From the NCBI GenBank assembly GCA_024222395.1, contig JAAEPE010000688.1:1-42257 (forward strand): 42,257 nucleotides of DNA, given 5' to 3'. Every line of letters begins with the position of its first letter. Position 1 is the first letter of the stretch. The position numbers and the translations under genes are program-made. The notes under the pieces were generated by a model. The model searched no databases. It saw only the letters and a program-made list of their open reading frames with translations, and was not told the DNA's origin. Source of the DNA: Myxococcales bacterium. GTDB lineage: Bacteria; Myxococcota_A; Polyangia; Haliangiales; Haliangiaceae. Of this stretch, positions 34,316-42,257 are shown piece after piece.

Positions 34316-35217
34316 TGTCGCACATCTCACGTAGGATGTTTGCTCAAGCACTGTGCCTTGTTGCTCCAGCAATGGGGCTCGCCTGTGGAGGCTCGCAAGC
34401 TGGTACGGGCGAGACAGAGGCTGCGATGCAGTCTCCCGAGTGGAGCGAAGAGAAATCGGTACAAACAGAGCCCGAAGTGGAGGAGCTTGCGCGAGCGGCC
34501 CAGTGCAGCGGGGCTGCGCTCAATACGCAGCTCCTCGCGCGCTCAGGGATGTGCGACATAGAAGGGCACAGTCGCCCGCTTCCCCCCTCGGTTTCAGCGA
34601 GGCTTGCAAGTCCTTCGGTCACAGCGATCTCCGGACAAGTCGCCGACGTCGAAATCGTCTTGAGCAACAGTGGGACAAGCACCGCGGACCTCTATCTCGA
34701 TCACAGCTGCGGCTTCGAAAGCCTAAGCAGCATGGTACTGAGGGATGATGCGAGCAACCGCCTCGACCGTGTCGGTCGCGATGATTGCCCGCTAGATGCG
34801 AGCTGTGTCGGGCAGGTAGCCCATCTATCGCTCCCGCCCGGGGGCGAAGCCATCATTACGCTCCCACTGCCGGCCTCGGTTAGTGTGGTCGGCGATCAGT
34901 GCGAGGAGATGCCGGGTAGAGCCCTTTCCCCAGGCACGTATTCGGTCGCGTGGAAGACACCCTATTCAGAGACGCCGCTTGTGACAACTCTCAAAGTTCT
35001 AGAGCTTCGGCGTCTTTCGAAGAGTGAATGCAAAACCTACTCAAAGGCCGTAGCAGCCAAGGCGGAACCTGACATCAGACTTCGGCGTAGCGTCGAGAGA
35101 CAACTGCTCTTTGCCTGCCAAGCCGAGCAACCCAGCCAGAAGTTTGCCGATTGCCGCATGAAAGCGATCACAGAGTTAGAACTGGCAAACTGCCAAGAGG
35201 TAAAACTCCCGAGATGA
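34315..35217 (+). CDS. Lipoprotein, unknown function
   Basis: 300 residues. The N-terminus MSHISRRMFAQALCLVAPAM runs to GLACGG, with an RR pair and a lipobox LAC; the twin Arg is not a full Tat motif. Residues about 90-215 look like an Ig-type beta domain: VTAISGQVADVEIVLSNSGT, LYLDHSCGFESLSSMVLRDD and ALSPGTYSVAWKTPYSETPL. Eight or more Cys in the mature part suggest disulfides. It is coupled to the CBS gene (TAATG) and to the diheme gene (ATGA), so it may serve the same envelope process. No family name is recognised. Confidence 0.75.
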   Translation: MSHISRRMFAQALCLVAPAMGLACGGSQAGTGETEAAMQSPEWSEEKSVQTEPEVEELARAAQCSGAALNTQLLARSGMCDIEGHSRPLPPSVSARLASPSVTAISGQVADVEIVLSNSGTSTADLYLDHSCGFESLSSMVLRDDASNRLDRVGRDDCPLDASCVGQVAHLSLPPGGEAIITLPLPASVSVVGDQCEEMPGRALSPGTYSVAWKTPYSETPLVTTLKVLELRRLSKSECKTYSKAVAAKAEPDIRLRRSVERQLLFACQAEQPSQKFADCRMKAITELELANCQEVKLPR

Positions 35218-35960
35218 GAACCGTACCTACTCTGAGCGCACTCGCCTCTGCCCTTGGTCTCGCAGCCGCCATTGGCTGCGGCGGAGGTCAGACGACGGCT
35301 CCCCCAAGCGAGCACGCCGCCCCCGAGGTGCGAAAGCAGAATCGCGTCACAAATATGCACATGCACTTCGACGACATAACTGCGATCCAAGTTGCACTTG
35401 TGTCTGGCAACGTCGTTGCTGCGCGAGAGTTGGCCAAGAAGTTCCGGGAGGGGTTTCAAGGGGAGAAACCTCAAGGGTGGGGGCCCTACATCGAACGCTC
35501 AGTCGCATCTGCGGAGATGCTCGAAGTCACCGACGATTTGCATATGGCTGCTCGAATCGCGGGCACAATGGCCGGAACGTGCGGCGATTGCCACCGGGAC
35601 CAAGAGATCAATGTGGTCGAGCATGCTGCGATAGCCCCGCCCCGCAATGACGACAGATTTTCCGATTTCATGATCCAGCACAGGTGGGCGGCAGATCGCA
35701 TGTGGGAAGGCCTCATAGGCCCCTCAGATGAAGCGTGGCGCGCCGGTGCTCTAGCACTTGCGGGGACGGAGATCACTCGGGAGGACATTGCTGAACGACT
35801 CCTCCTAACTCCTGAGATCGAGCGATTGCTTGTGCAAATCCGCAAGGACGCGGCGGCGGCGAGTAGCGTACATGGGGCAGACATGCGACAGGAGCTCTAC
35901 GGTAGCTTCCTAGCTGGTTGTGCAAGCTGCCATCGGGACATGATGAATCAACGAGACTGA
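35214..35960 (+). CDS. Diheme c-type lipoprotein (two cytochrome c-prime-like repeats)
   Basis: 248 residues from ATG 35214, which overlaps the previous TGA. The type II signal peptide ends AAIGCGGG. Two helical repeats each end with a heme-binding CxxCH: CGDCH (123-127) and CASCH (236-240). Repeat one includes MHMHFDDITAIQVALVSGNV, a four-helix pattern like cytochrome c-prime and related c-type domains. It is expected in the periplasm attached to a membrane, where it could carry electrons or sense a redox ligand. The CBS gene downstream starts 17 bp later. The shorter, frameshifted relative lies at 31617-32068. Confidence 0.88.
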   Translation: MRTVPTLSALASALGLAAAIGCGGGQTTAPPSEHAAPEVRKQNRVTNMHMHFDDITAIQVALVSGNVVAARELAKKFREGFQGEKPQGWGPYIERSVASAEMLEVTDDLHMAARIAGTMAGTCGDCHRDQEINVVEHAAIAPPRNDDRFSDFMIQHRWAADRMWEGLIGPSDEAWRAGALALAGTEITREDIAERLLLTPEIERLLVQIRKDAAAASSVHGADMRQELYGSFLAGCASCHRDMMNQRD

Positions 35961-35977
35961 TAGGATACGAAGCGCAC

Positions 35978-36370
35978 ATGAACAACCTCAAGATCTCCGA
36001 CTACATGACCAAGAGCCCTCACACCATAGGGCAAGAGCAGACTCTCACACGCGCTCACGAACTGATGCGGCAGTACTCGGTTCGTCACTTGCCCGTCCTG
36101 CACGGCGGCCAACTTGTGGGGACCGTGTCACTCCGCGATTTGGACCTGACCGAGGGTCTTAGCGACGTCGACCCCGACAAAGTCACAGTCGAAGAGGCAA
36201 TGAGCGCCGAACCTCATGTCGTCGGCCCCGACACGCCGCTGAAGGAAGTCGTCGATTTCCTGGTGGACCACGGCTATGGCTCCGCCATCGTTACCGAGGG
36301 CAAGAATGTTGTTGGCGTCTTCACCGCCATCGATGCGATGCGATGCCTCCGCGATACGTTCGCCCAATAG
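35978..36370 (+). CDS. Protein with two CBS domains
   Basis: 130 residues from ATG 35978 with AGGAT upstream. It is a single CBS pair: ISDYMTKSPHTIGQEQTLTR, SVRHLPVLHGGQLVGTVSLRDL, VEEAMSAEPHVVGPDTPLKE and GSAIVTEGKNVVGVFTAIDA. Such pairs bind adenine nucleotides. It is the last gene of the plus-strand run of CBS, lipoprotein and diheme genes and ends 34 bp from the convergent sigma-54 activator gene. Confidence 0.9.
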   Translation: MNNLKISDYMTKSPHTIGQEQTLTRAHELMRQYSVRHLPVLHGGQLVGTVSLRDLDLTEGLSDVDPDKVTVEEAMSAEPHVVGPDTPLKEVVDFLVDHGYGSAIVTEGKNVVGVFTAIDAMRCLRDTFAQ

Positions 36371-36404
36371 CGCAGGCGCGATTCCTAGCTGCTCACGGAA
36401 TGCT

Positions 36405-37439
36405 TCACGACTTGCCCTCGCGGAGTTTGTCGAGGGCTATGTTGTGACGCTTGGCCATCGCCCAAAGATTCTTGCGATCGATGCCCGCTTGTCTGGCTGC
36501 AGAGGCAACGTTGCCATCGTGCGCCCTCAGAAGCTTGAGAGTGTATTCCCGCTCGAAACTATCGATATGCTCGCGCTTCAGATCGCGAAAAGGGCGATCC
36601 ATATCTAGGCGACGGGAACTTTGCTTCCAGGTGTCGCCCAGGTCTAGATCCTGTGCTCCGACGAAGTCATCCGTCACCAGCACCAGAGCCTGATGCACCT
36701 TGTTCTCAAGCTCTCGAATGTTCCCGGGAAACTCGTACGTTCGCAGCCTATCGAGTGCCTCAGCTGTGAATCCGGAAGCCCTTCGCCCCACCCTGTCTCG
36801 ATACTTCAAGAGAAAGTGCTGTGCGAGAAGTACGATATCTTCGGGGCGCTCTCGCAATGGCATCATTGGCAAAGGAAAGACGTTGATGCGATAGAAAAGA
36901 TCCTCACGAAACCGCCCAGCAGTCATATCGAGATGAAGATTGCGGTTGGTGGCAGTTACTAGCCGAATGTCTACCTGGGTATTCTTGTCGGCGCCGACCC
37001 GACGGAACTCCTGCTCCTGCAGAACCCGCAAGAGCTTTGCCTGCAGGCCTATGCTCATCTCCCCGATCTCATCGAGGAAGAGCGTCCCACCGTCAGCTTC
37101 AGAAAATAGCCCGGGACGATCGCGATTCGCGTCCGTGAACGCGCCGCGAACGTGCCCGAAGAGCTCGTCTTCGAGCAGACTCTCGGTAATCGCAGCGCAG
37201 TTGACGACGACGAAGGCTGCGTTGCGCCGCTTGGAGAGATTGTGGATTGTCCGTGCCACAAGCTCTTTTCCTGTTCCGCTCTCGCCACTGATCGCTACCG
37301 CGATGTTGGTCGGCGCGACCATGTCTATTCGCTCGAAGAGCTCTTTGATCCAAGGAGAATTGCCGACGATGACATCGCTCTTCCGAGGCTGACGCCCCGG
37401 CTGCGAGTAATCTTCACTTCTGTCCTTTGAATCTGACAC
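36405..37439 (-). CDS. Sigma-54-dependent activator (AAA+ domain and Fis-type HTH, no receiver)
   Basis: 344 residues from GTG 37439, 8 bp after the batE stop; the open frame to TTG 37520 overlaps batE and is less likely. Walker A is GESGTGKE (52-59), GAFTDA (99-104) sits at the sigma-54 contact loop (GAFTGA in the reference), Walker B is TLFLDEIGEM, and FREDLFYRINVFPLPMMPLRERPEDI is typical. The C-terminus has a Fis-type HTH, GNVASAARQAGIDRKNLWAM. There is no receiver or FHA domain, only about 25 residues before the AAA+ part, so its signal input is not visible. The position in the Bat operon suggests it is co-transcribed with it. Confidence 0.9.
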   Translation of the reverse strand: MSDSKDRSEDYSQPGRQPRKSDVIVGNSPWIKELFERIDMVAPTNIAVAISGESGTGKELVARTIHNLSKRRNAAFVVVNCAAITESLLEDELFGHVRGAFTDANRDRPGLFSEADGGTLFLDEIGEMSIGLQAKLLRVLQEQEFRRVGADKNTQVDIRLVTATNRNLHLDMTAGRFREDLFYRINVFPLPMMPLRERPEDIVLLAQHFLLKYRDRVGRRASGFTAEALDRLRTYEFPGNIRELENKVHQALVLVTDDFVGAQDLDLGDTWKQSSRRLDMDRPFRDLKREHIDSFEREYTLKLLRAHDGNVASAARQAGIDRKNLWAMAKRHNIALDKLREGKS

Positions 37440-37447
37440 GGCTCGTA

Positions 37448-38212
37448 CTACCGAAACAATCCCACTTCTGAGCGAGGAACCCAACCCTGTGCACCGTTCC
37501 CGATCCGAACCAAGAGCCAATCAGGCTCGCGAGATAGCACAGTTATGCGCAATCCAGGATGAAGCTGTCCTCGCTCTTCGAGTGACGAGTCTGGCCCCTC
37601 GCGCATGATCACGAGATCGCCAGTAGTAACACCATGGTGGATATTCTCGTTTGCGTGAATATGCCCAGCCAGGACAAGCGCTGAGAGCAAGACCGCAAGC
37701 CCTAGAAATCCACTGACGATCGACACGGTAGTGCGAGCGAGTCCCCGGGATTGATATTGGCGTAGAAGCAAAGCCGAGAAGAGCATCACATTGGCCAATA
37801 GCAATAGAAACGTGCTCTCCGAAATCGACATGTAGAGCGAATACCGAATCCACCACGGCAGCCCTTCGGCATCGCGCAGCTGATTGGTACTACGGGCGGA
37901 GACCACGTCGCGTGCAAGCCGTAAATTGAATGCGGCATCACCGTGCTCGGGGGCGATTCGCAGGGCCTGCTCGTAACCAAAGATGGCCAGTCCGTAGTGC
38001 CCAGCGCGGAAGTGCGCGTTTCCGAGGTTGTAATACAGATCTTCGTGCAGAATGCCTGTCTCGGTCAGGGCCTCGTATGACTCGATGGCCTCTTCCCAAT
38101 CGCCGCGGGCGTAGGAGTCGTTGGCGGCCTTCATCGACGCGGCCCCAGCACTTCCCGCAAAGAGAAGAATGCACAAAAGGCCCATAGTCATGGCCAGTGT
38201 CCATGCTCTCAC
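37448..38212 (-). CDS. batE: BatE-like TPR and SH3 membrane protein
   Basis: 254 residues from GTG 38212. A signal peptide (about 1-24) is followed by TPR repeats (ANDSYARGDWEEAIESYEAL, DLYYNLGNAHFRAGHYGLAI), two membrane segments (about 132-152 and 163-182) and a bacterial SH3 domain (GDLVIMREGPDSSLEERGQL...WLLVRIGNGAQGWVPRSEV). This is the usual BatE architecture. Its start overlaps the batD stop. Bat proteins have been linked to oxygen tolerance in Bacteroides and Leptospira, though their exact job is unsettled. Confidence 0.82.
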   Translation of the reverse strand: MRAWTLAMTMGLLCILLFAGSAGAASMKAANDSYARGDWEEAIESYEALTETGILHEDLYYNLGNAHFRAGHYGLAIFGYEQALRIAPEHGDAAFNLRLARDVVSARSTNQLRDAEGLPWWIRYSLYMSISESTFLLLLANVMLFSALLLRQYQSRGLARTTVSIVSGFLGLAVLLSALVLAGHIHANENIHHGVTTGDLVIMREGPDSSLEERGQLHPGLRITVLSREPDWLLVRIGNGAQGWVPRSEVGLFR

Positions 38213-40053
38213 GATGGATCTCCCTCAGTCTTCACTGCATCAACACGTACCTGAGAGTCGATCGCTACAAGGAGTTCTTCTGCGGTGACGAGAGCCTCGC
38301 GCATCACTTCGGGTTCTATCGACGAGGGGGCGAATTGCTCCCGGTCAAAGGCATCGAGGCTATCGAGTAACTTGCGCAGCGTAGCCTTCTCCACGCCCCG
38401 TTTCCCCAGAAATTCACTCATGGGCTCCCTCCGCATGGAACGAGTTCCCTTTCCGAGGAGTACCTCCAAGTGAGCGTGCAGCGCTTGACTCAGCTCTCCG
38501 TAGAACTTGGCAGAGCGCTCACCACGCAAATGGATGGCAGCTATTTTGAAGTGTTCCTTTGCTCTTGCACGCGCTCTTCGCTGGCGAGTACGAGGAGTCT
38601 CGCTCTGAATGCGTTTTCGAATTCGCAAAGCCACGACAACCACAAGGAAGGCGAGCGGAGGAGAAAAGAGGAAATACCAGAACCATCGCTGGCGGTAGAA
38701 ATCCACGAGCACGCGAGATTGCACGTCCTCAGTCGTACTCAACAAACGAATATCACGGTCGAGTGCAGCAGACAGCTCTAGTTCGCTGGCCCTCCTGAGG
38801 GCTGTCGGGTCCCCTTCGACAGTGAGGCCGATGGCGCTGGTGCTGGCAAACTGGTAGCGGCCTTCGCTCGGGCTGAAGTAGGCGAGCGAGATGGCGGGAA
38901 TGCTCTGCTCACCGCCCTTTCCAGGTGTCGTCCAATACCTGTAGAGACGCCGACCAGACACCACGTTGCCAGAAGTGGTGTCCTCTTCTTGGAAATCGCG
39001 GGGTTCATCAAACTTGAAGCCGGGGAAGGCCAGACGGGGGGCGCGAGTTCGCCGCATGGCCCCCTGCCCCTCAACTCTGACGCTGAGTGTGAGCGCCTCT
39101 CCCACGCGTAGCAGATTCCTATCGACGGAAGCCCCGACACGAAATTCACCGACGTAGCTTGGGTCAAACCCTTGCGGGGCAGGTTGGGGCAAAGCGCGAA
39201 TCTCAAGCGAGACTTCATTGCTGGCGATGCTCTGCCCGCGGCCCATGGCAGTGGCAACAGTGGCTATGTTCGCACGCAGAGCCGCAACGGTGAGCCTGCC
39301 GGGCTTGGTGGCAAAGAAGGCGCGCTTCGAGACCAGTGCGACCACGTAGTCCTTCTCTCCGATACGGGCATCGCTGTACCGAAAAAACTCTCTTGGTTCG
39401 AAGAGTCTTTCGGACCAGAGTGCAGAGAGCTTGGGAGGTGTCGGCTCGTAGCGGATGACTTCCGCGCGCGTGAACAGCAGCCATGAAACCGTGAACTGCT
39501 CGCCGACCCAAGCACTGCTCTTATCGCAGACGGCATAGAGGAACATGTCATCGCGAGGTCCCTTTGGGGGGAGGTAGCCTGGAGCATCTAGGCCTTCGCT
39601 ATCAGTATGCCCAATGCCAACAGCCTTTGTTCCGGCGAATCCGTTCGCCCGGACCCGCACGAATCTCTCGCGAGTCTCACGATCTTCTCCCTGATATCGC
39701 ATCTTCGCGGGCCCAATGGCGAGTCGACCGGTAGTTTCCGGCTTCAAGACATATCGATAAACTTCGATCGTCTTTAGCTGTTGCCCAACCATCGGATCGA
39801 TCGTGGTCACAGTGCTGCGCTTGATTTGCGAGTCGATCTGCTTGAATTCGGCTGCAGACGGGTGCCAGTAGCGATCGGGACCAACCAGCCCTGGTATCTC
39901 GATCGTCACCGTCGCTGTTACCGTGTCTCCTAAGGAAACCTCTGATGGGGAAATCGCGAGTTTGAATATTGGTTTCTCTGCCCGCGCGGAGCTCGGAGCA
40001 AAGAGCAAAGCAAAGAGCGACAACAGCGTGGCGATTGGCAGAGAGGCTCGCAC
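38209..40053 (-). CDS. batD: BatD-like oxygen-tolerance protein
   Basis: 614 residues from GTG 40053, which shares a base with the batC stop (TAGTG). A signal peptide (1-25, ending ARAEK) precedes tandem beta domains: ISPSEVSLGDTVTATVTIE, FTVSWLLFTRAEVI and VDRNLLRVGEALTLSVRVEGQ, the last being the repeated BatD pattern. A membrane segment lies at about 458-480 (WYFLFSPPLAFLVVVVAL), followed by a basic cytosolic helical tail. The bulk is therefore periplasmic. It overlaps the start of batE by ATGA. Confidence 0.86.
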   Translation of the reverse strand: MRASLPIATLLSLFALLFAPSSARAEKPIFKLAISPSEVSLGDTVTATVTIEIPGLVGPDRYWHPSAAEFKQIDSQIKRSTVTTIDPMVGQQLKTIEVYRYVLKPETTGRLAIGPAKMRYQGEDRETRERFVRVRANGFAGTKAVGIGHTDSEGLDAPGYLPPKGPRDDMFLYAVCDKSSAWVGEQFTVSWLLFTRAEVIRYEPTPPKLSALWSERLFEPREFFRYSDARIGEKDYVVALVSKRAFFATKPGRLTVAALRANIATVATAMGRGQSIASNEVSLEIRALPQPAPQGFDPSYVGEFRVGASVDRNLLRVGEALTLSVRVEGQGAMRRTRAPRLAFPGFKFDEPRDFQEEDTTSGNVVSGRRLYRYWTTPGKGGEQSIPAISLAYFSPSEGRYQFASTSAIGLTVEGDPTALRRASELELSAALDRDIRLLSTTEDVQSRVLVDFYRQRWFWYFLFSPPLAFLVVVVALRIRKRIQSETPRTRQRRARARAKEHFKIAAIHLRGERSAKFYGELSQALHAHLEVLLGKGTRSMRREPMSEFLGKRGVEKATLRKLLDSLDAFDREQFAPSSIEPEVMREALVTAEELLVAIDSQVRVDAVKTEGDPS

Positions 40054-40907
40054 TACCTACCCTTTTCAGCCCTGCGCGGTCGTCGGACCATCTTCTGCGT
40101 TCGGTGCAATACTCGGATTCGGCGCAACTCGCCGGAGCGTCGCTCCAGGGCTTCGAGCTTCTGCGTCACGCTCCCATCATCGACATCGCCCGGCCCCGAG
40201 ATTGCCCTCGGCTCGGCGCGCATCGCTCTGGCGTCCTCGGCTCCATCCCCGGCCTCTTCCGCTCCGAGGCCCTCTCCATCTCCTGCCCCAGACTCTCCTG
40301 TTGCGTCGCCACCGCCCTGTCCGGCCCCCTGAGTCTCCTCACCTCCGTTGCTCAGCCCAGACTCAGTGTTCTCCTTCTCGCTCCCCCCACTCTCGGCACC
40401 CGAGCTGTTGTCCCCCTGATTCTCGCCCACATCTCCAAGAGAGACCTCCGAACGATGCAAGAGCTGCGCAAGCTCCAAATTGTGCCGCGCCGACTCATGA
40501 AATGGGTCTTCCCGCAGAATGACCTTGTAGCTCTCAATCGCCTCCTCGTAGCGCTCAGCCAAGAGCTCGGCATTGCCCGTGTTGAACCGCGCATCACGGC
40601 GAAGAGTGACATCCGAGGTATCCTTCGCGCTGCGCAGGGCCACGATCGCGAGGCGCAAGAGCCTTGCTCTCTCGTCCGAATCCTGTGCTAGCCGCCCTTG
40701 CTCGGCCAAGGCAGTTCCCAGATCAAACTGAAGAACATCCCGGTTCCCAGCACCTCCCATGGCTTTTCGAAAATGAGACGCAGCCAACGCGAAATCGCCT
40801 GTGCGAAACGCCTCTTGCCCCTTCGCCACGTTGCCGTCGTTCTGCAAGAGCCACGTCGACCCCGCGAGTAGTGGCGAGCACAGAAGCAAGATCATGGGCG
40901 CCCTCAT
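40053..40907 (-). CDS. batC: BatC-like TPR protein with acidic Gly/Glu-rich linker
   Basis: 284 residues from ATG 40907, which overlaps the batB stop (ATGA). The start MRAPMILLLCSPLLAGSTWL is a signal or anchor. TPR units follow (GQEAFRTGDFALAASHFRKA, DARFNTGNAELLAERYEEAI). Residues about 165-240 are a low-complexity Gly/Glu/Ser stretch, and the end is very basic (RTQKMVRRPRRAEKGR). This gives a strong charge reversal within one protein. The naming follows position in the operon and TPR content. Confidence 0.8.
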   Translation of the reverse strand: MRAPMILLLCSPLLAGSTWLLQNDGNVAKGQEAFRTGDFALAASHFRKAMGGAGNRDVLQFDLGTALAEQGRLAQDSDERARLLRLAIVALRSAKDTSDVTLRRDARFNTGNAELLAERYEEAIESYKVILREDPFHESARHNLELAQLLHRSEVSLGDVGENQGDNSSGAESGGSEKENTESGLSNGGEETQGAGQGGGDATGESGAGDGEGLGAEEAGDGAEDARAMRAEPRAISGPGDVDDGSVTQKLEALERRSGELRRIRVLHRTQKMVRRPRRAEKGR

Positions 40908-42031
40908 GGGGCCGCCCTTCCGCGCACGGGCAGACGAACTCTTCGTGTGCGCAAAGAGAGACACGCTTCCATGATGAGCAACAAGAGGGCCGGAAACAAG
41001 AAGCGATCGAAAATATGCCAACGAGTGCGAATCACACGCTCGTCCAGGTCACCTCGCCCAAGCTCGAGCAACCCCGCCAGAAGCTCATCTCCCCGCCAAC
41101 GCCCCTCCCCAAGTCCGAAGTACCCTGTGCCCGTGCTGGCAGCGACTTCGCGGAGAAGCTCCTCATCGATCTGCGTCGTGCGAAACTCCCCCCTGTCATT
41201 CTCACTCCACCCAGATTGCACACCTTCCGAATCAAGATGTGGCACAAGCTCGCCCGACTTTGTGCCAACTCCCACAACAAAGAGCTCGATTCCTAGTGAA
41301 TCAAGGCGCGCTGCCTCCTCCTTCGCAAAACCAGCCGAATCCAGGCCATCGCTAAAGAGCACGACTGCCCTCGCCCGCTCCGAGACGATTGGAGCTTCAG
41401 CCAGGAGCGATGAGTGCTCGCCCTGCAACGGGGCACCGCCCGCTCCCGAAAGCGAGGGCCCGCAGAGCGTTGGGTCCACAAGATCACCTCGAAGCAGACA
41501 CGAAGCCAACCTCAGAGCCTGTCCAAGGTCGGCACCGGGAGCGAGGTCGGACGGGCGCAACCCCTGATACAGCAAGCGTGCGGCAACGTGATCGTGAGTG
41601 AGTGGGAAGTGGGCTGCTCCGCCGGCATAGACAACGGTACCGACGCGATCCGCAGCAAGCCCTTGCATCAGCACTTCGCCCTCCTTGAGGCTCCGTTCCA
41701 GTCGGCTTGGGTAGACATCCTTGGCTAACATCGATGTCGAGAAGCCGTGCACGAAGACCACGTCGATGCCTCGCTGCCGCCAACTTGCTGCCCCGGAGAC
41801 TGTCGGCCGCGCCAAAGCCAGCAGGCACAGGACCAGGGCCGCGAGACTGAGAAGTGCCCGCACAACTCGCCTTCTCCTGTTGAGCGAATTGGCCATGAGA
41901 GCGATAGTCTCGACGTTTCCTGCGGCGGATATCGCGCGACGCTGCCTAAGAACATCTAGGAGATGCGCCAGCGCCACGACAGCAGCAACGATGGGTGTTG
42001 CCACGGCCAGCCCATAAGCTTCAAAGTTCAT
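40904..42031 (-). CDS. batB: BatB-like von Willebrand factor A membrane protein, MIDAS altered
   Basis: 375 residues from ATG 42031, overlapping the batA stop. Membrane segments lie at about 7-25, 58-74 and near the C-terminus (FLFPALLLLIMEACLSL). The VWA domain starts GIDVVFVHGFSTSMLAKDVY, then PSRLERS. In BatA/BatB the MIDAS motif here is DxSxS; in this protein the first position is Gly96, with Ser98 and Ser100 kept. VVLFSDGLDSAGF retains the later Asp. A weakened metal site is therefore expected. The domain should lie in the periplasm between the membrane segments. Confidence 0.85.
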   Translation of the reverse strand: MNFEAYGLAVATPIVAAVVALAHLLDVLRQRRAISAAGNVETIALMANSLNRRRRVVRALLSLAALVLCLLALARPTVSGAASWRQRGIDVVFVHGFSTSMLAKDVYPSRLERSLKEGEVLMQGLAADRVGTVVYAGGAAHFPLTHDHVAARLLYQGLRPSDLAPGADLGQALRLASCLLRGDLVDPTLCGPSLSGAGGAPLQGEHSSLLAEAPIVSERARAVVLFSDGLDSAGFAKEEAARLDSLGIELFVVGVGTKSGELVPHLDSEGVQSGWSENDRGEFRTTQIDEELLREVAASTGTGYFGLGEGRWRGDELLAGLLELGRGDLDERVIRTRWHIFDRFLFPALLLLIMEACLSLRTRRVRLPVRGRAAP

Positions 42032-42257
42032 GGGAAACTCCGAAAACGCGTCATGCGCAGCACGAGTTCCAGTAGCAGGAGGATGAAGGCAGGCCACAAG
42101 AGCATGTCAAAGAGCTGCAAGTGCGGCATACGCCCGGTCACGCTGGCGCTGCTCTGGGGAAGATTCTTGCGTATCGCCTCGAAGCTCGAAGCGAGTTCCC
42201 GGTCGTCCCCTGCGCTGTAGAAAAGCCCGCCCGTATCTTTGGCGATAGTCTTGAGCA
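42028..42257 (-). CDS. batA: BatA-like VWA protein, C-terminal end (partial)
   Basis: The minus-strand frame is open from the window edge to TGA 42030-42028, which overlaps the batB ATG. It encodes 75 complete codons: the end of a VWA domain (LLKTIAKDTGGLFYSAGDDR, ELASSFEAIRKNL), then a membrane segment (FDMLLWPAFILLLLELVL) and a short basic tail MTRFRSFP. This matches the C-terminus of BatA, and the gene order batA-B-C-D-E supports it. The MIDAS motif lies outside the window. Confidence 0.75.
   Translation of the reverse strand, partial: LKTIAKDTGGLFYSAGDDRELASSFEAIRKNLPQSSASVTGRMPHLQLFDMLLWPAFILLLLELVLRMTRFRSFP

Noticed and set aside
1..42257. tRNA, rRNA, CRISPR arrays, transposase or integrase genes, riboswitches
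   Set aside because: Read for these on both strands and found none that could be supported.

Overview
The window looks like a chromosomal segment of a Gram-negative, moderately GC-rich bacterium of the former Deltaproteobacteria, most likely Myxococcota or a Bradymonadia-type relative. This is an inference from content: many lipoproteins with lipobox signals, a myxobacterial-style Ser/Thr kinase with HRDLSPPN, an ArsA-type ATPase, a PEGA-domain protein, PilZ, a sigma-54 activator, paired SurA-like isomerases behind mfd, and tightly overlapping genes (ATGA, TAATG). No rRNA, tRNA, CRISPR array, prophage or transposase gene was seen.

Layout. (1) 1-5129, minus strand: a run of exported proteins made of an aerolysin-like lipoprotein (tentative), a discoidin-like lipoprotein, a BNR-propeller protein fused to a TolC-like helical domain, a stand-alone copy of that helical domain, a small basic secreted protein, and the signal peptide of a further gene cut by the window edge. 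(2) 5337-9003, plus: a lipoprotein, a Ser/Thr kinase and a plant-Deg-like serine protease. (3) 8981-12173: a biotin carrier protein, an ArsA-like ATPase and a secreted zinc peptidase. (4) 12216-18000, plus: mfd and two parvulin-type isomerases (a lipoprotein and SurA), followed by a terminator-like hairpin. (5) 18295-22832, plus: PilZ, PEGA, peptidase-MA, histidine kinase and a conserved anchored protein, closely packed. (6) 22987-28015, minus: a large AAA-TPR-winged-helix regulator and an acyl-CoA synthetase homologue with damaged catalytic motifs. (7) 28167-30422, plus: rsmD-coaD-aminotransferase. (8) 30448-36370: a redox and sensing neighbourhood with a FrnE-like DsbA protein, a DUF190 protein, two c-heme lipoproteins (one frameshifted), an AAA NTPase, a DedA protein and two CBS-domain proteins. 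(9) 36405-42257, minus: a five-gene Bat (aerotolerance-type) operon, batA (partial) to batE, with a sigma-54 activator gene 8 bp behind batE.

The most striking non-coding signal is a 162-bp element present twice, in opposite orientations and about 94 percent identical by eye, at 10702-10863 and 22829-22990. It has terminal inverted repeats bounded by CTAG. Each copy sits exactly between two convergent genes, and all four flanking genes end with the TAG inside the boundary CTAG. This fits a MITE-like element that entered a palindromic CTAG where two tail-to-tail stop codons overlapped, leaving both genes intact and placing a long hairpin between them. Other structures of note are a perfect 20-bp inverted repeat just after the PilZ stop codon and a near-perfect 25-bp palindrome upstream of the AAA-TPR regulator.

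Several proteins have lost a residue that defines their family: the A10 lysine and the A3 loop in the acyl-CoA synthetase homologue, the MIDAS aspartate in BatB, and the second cysteine of the CxxC motif in the FrnE-like protein. These may mark changed functions.
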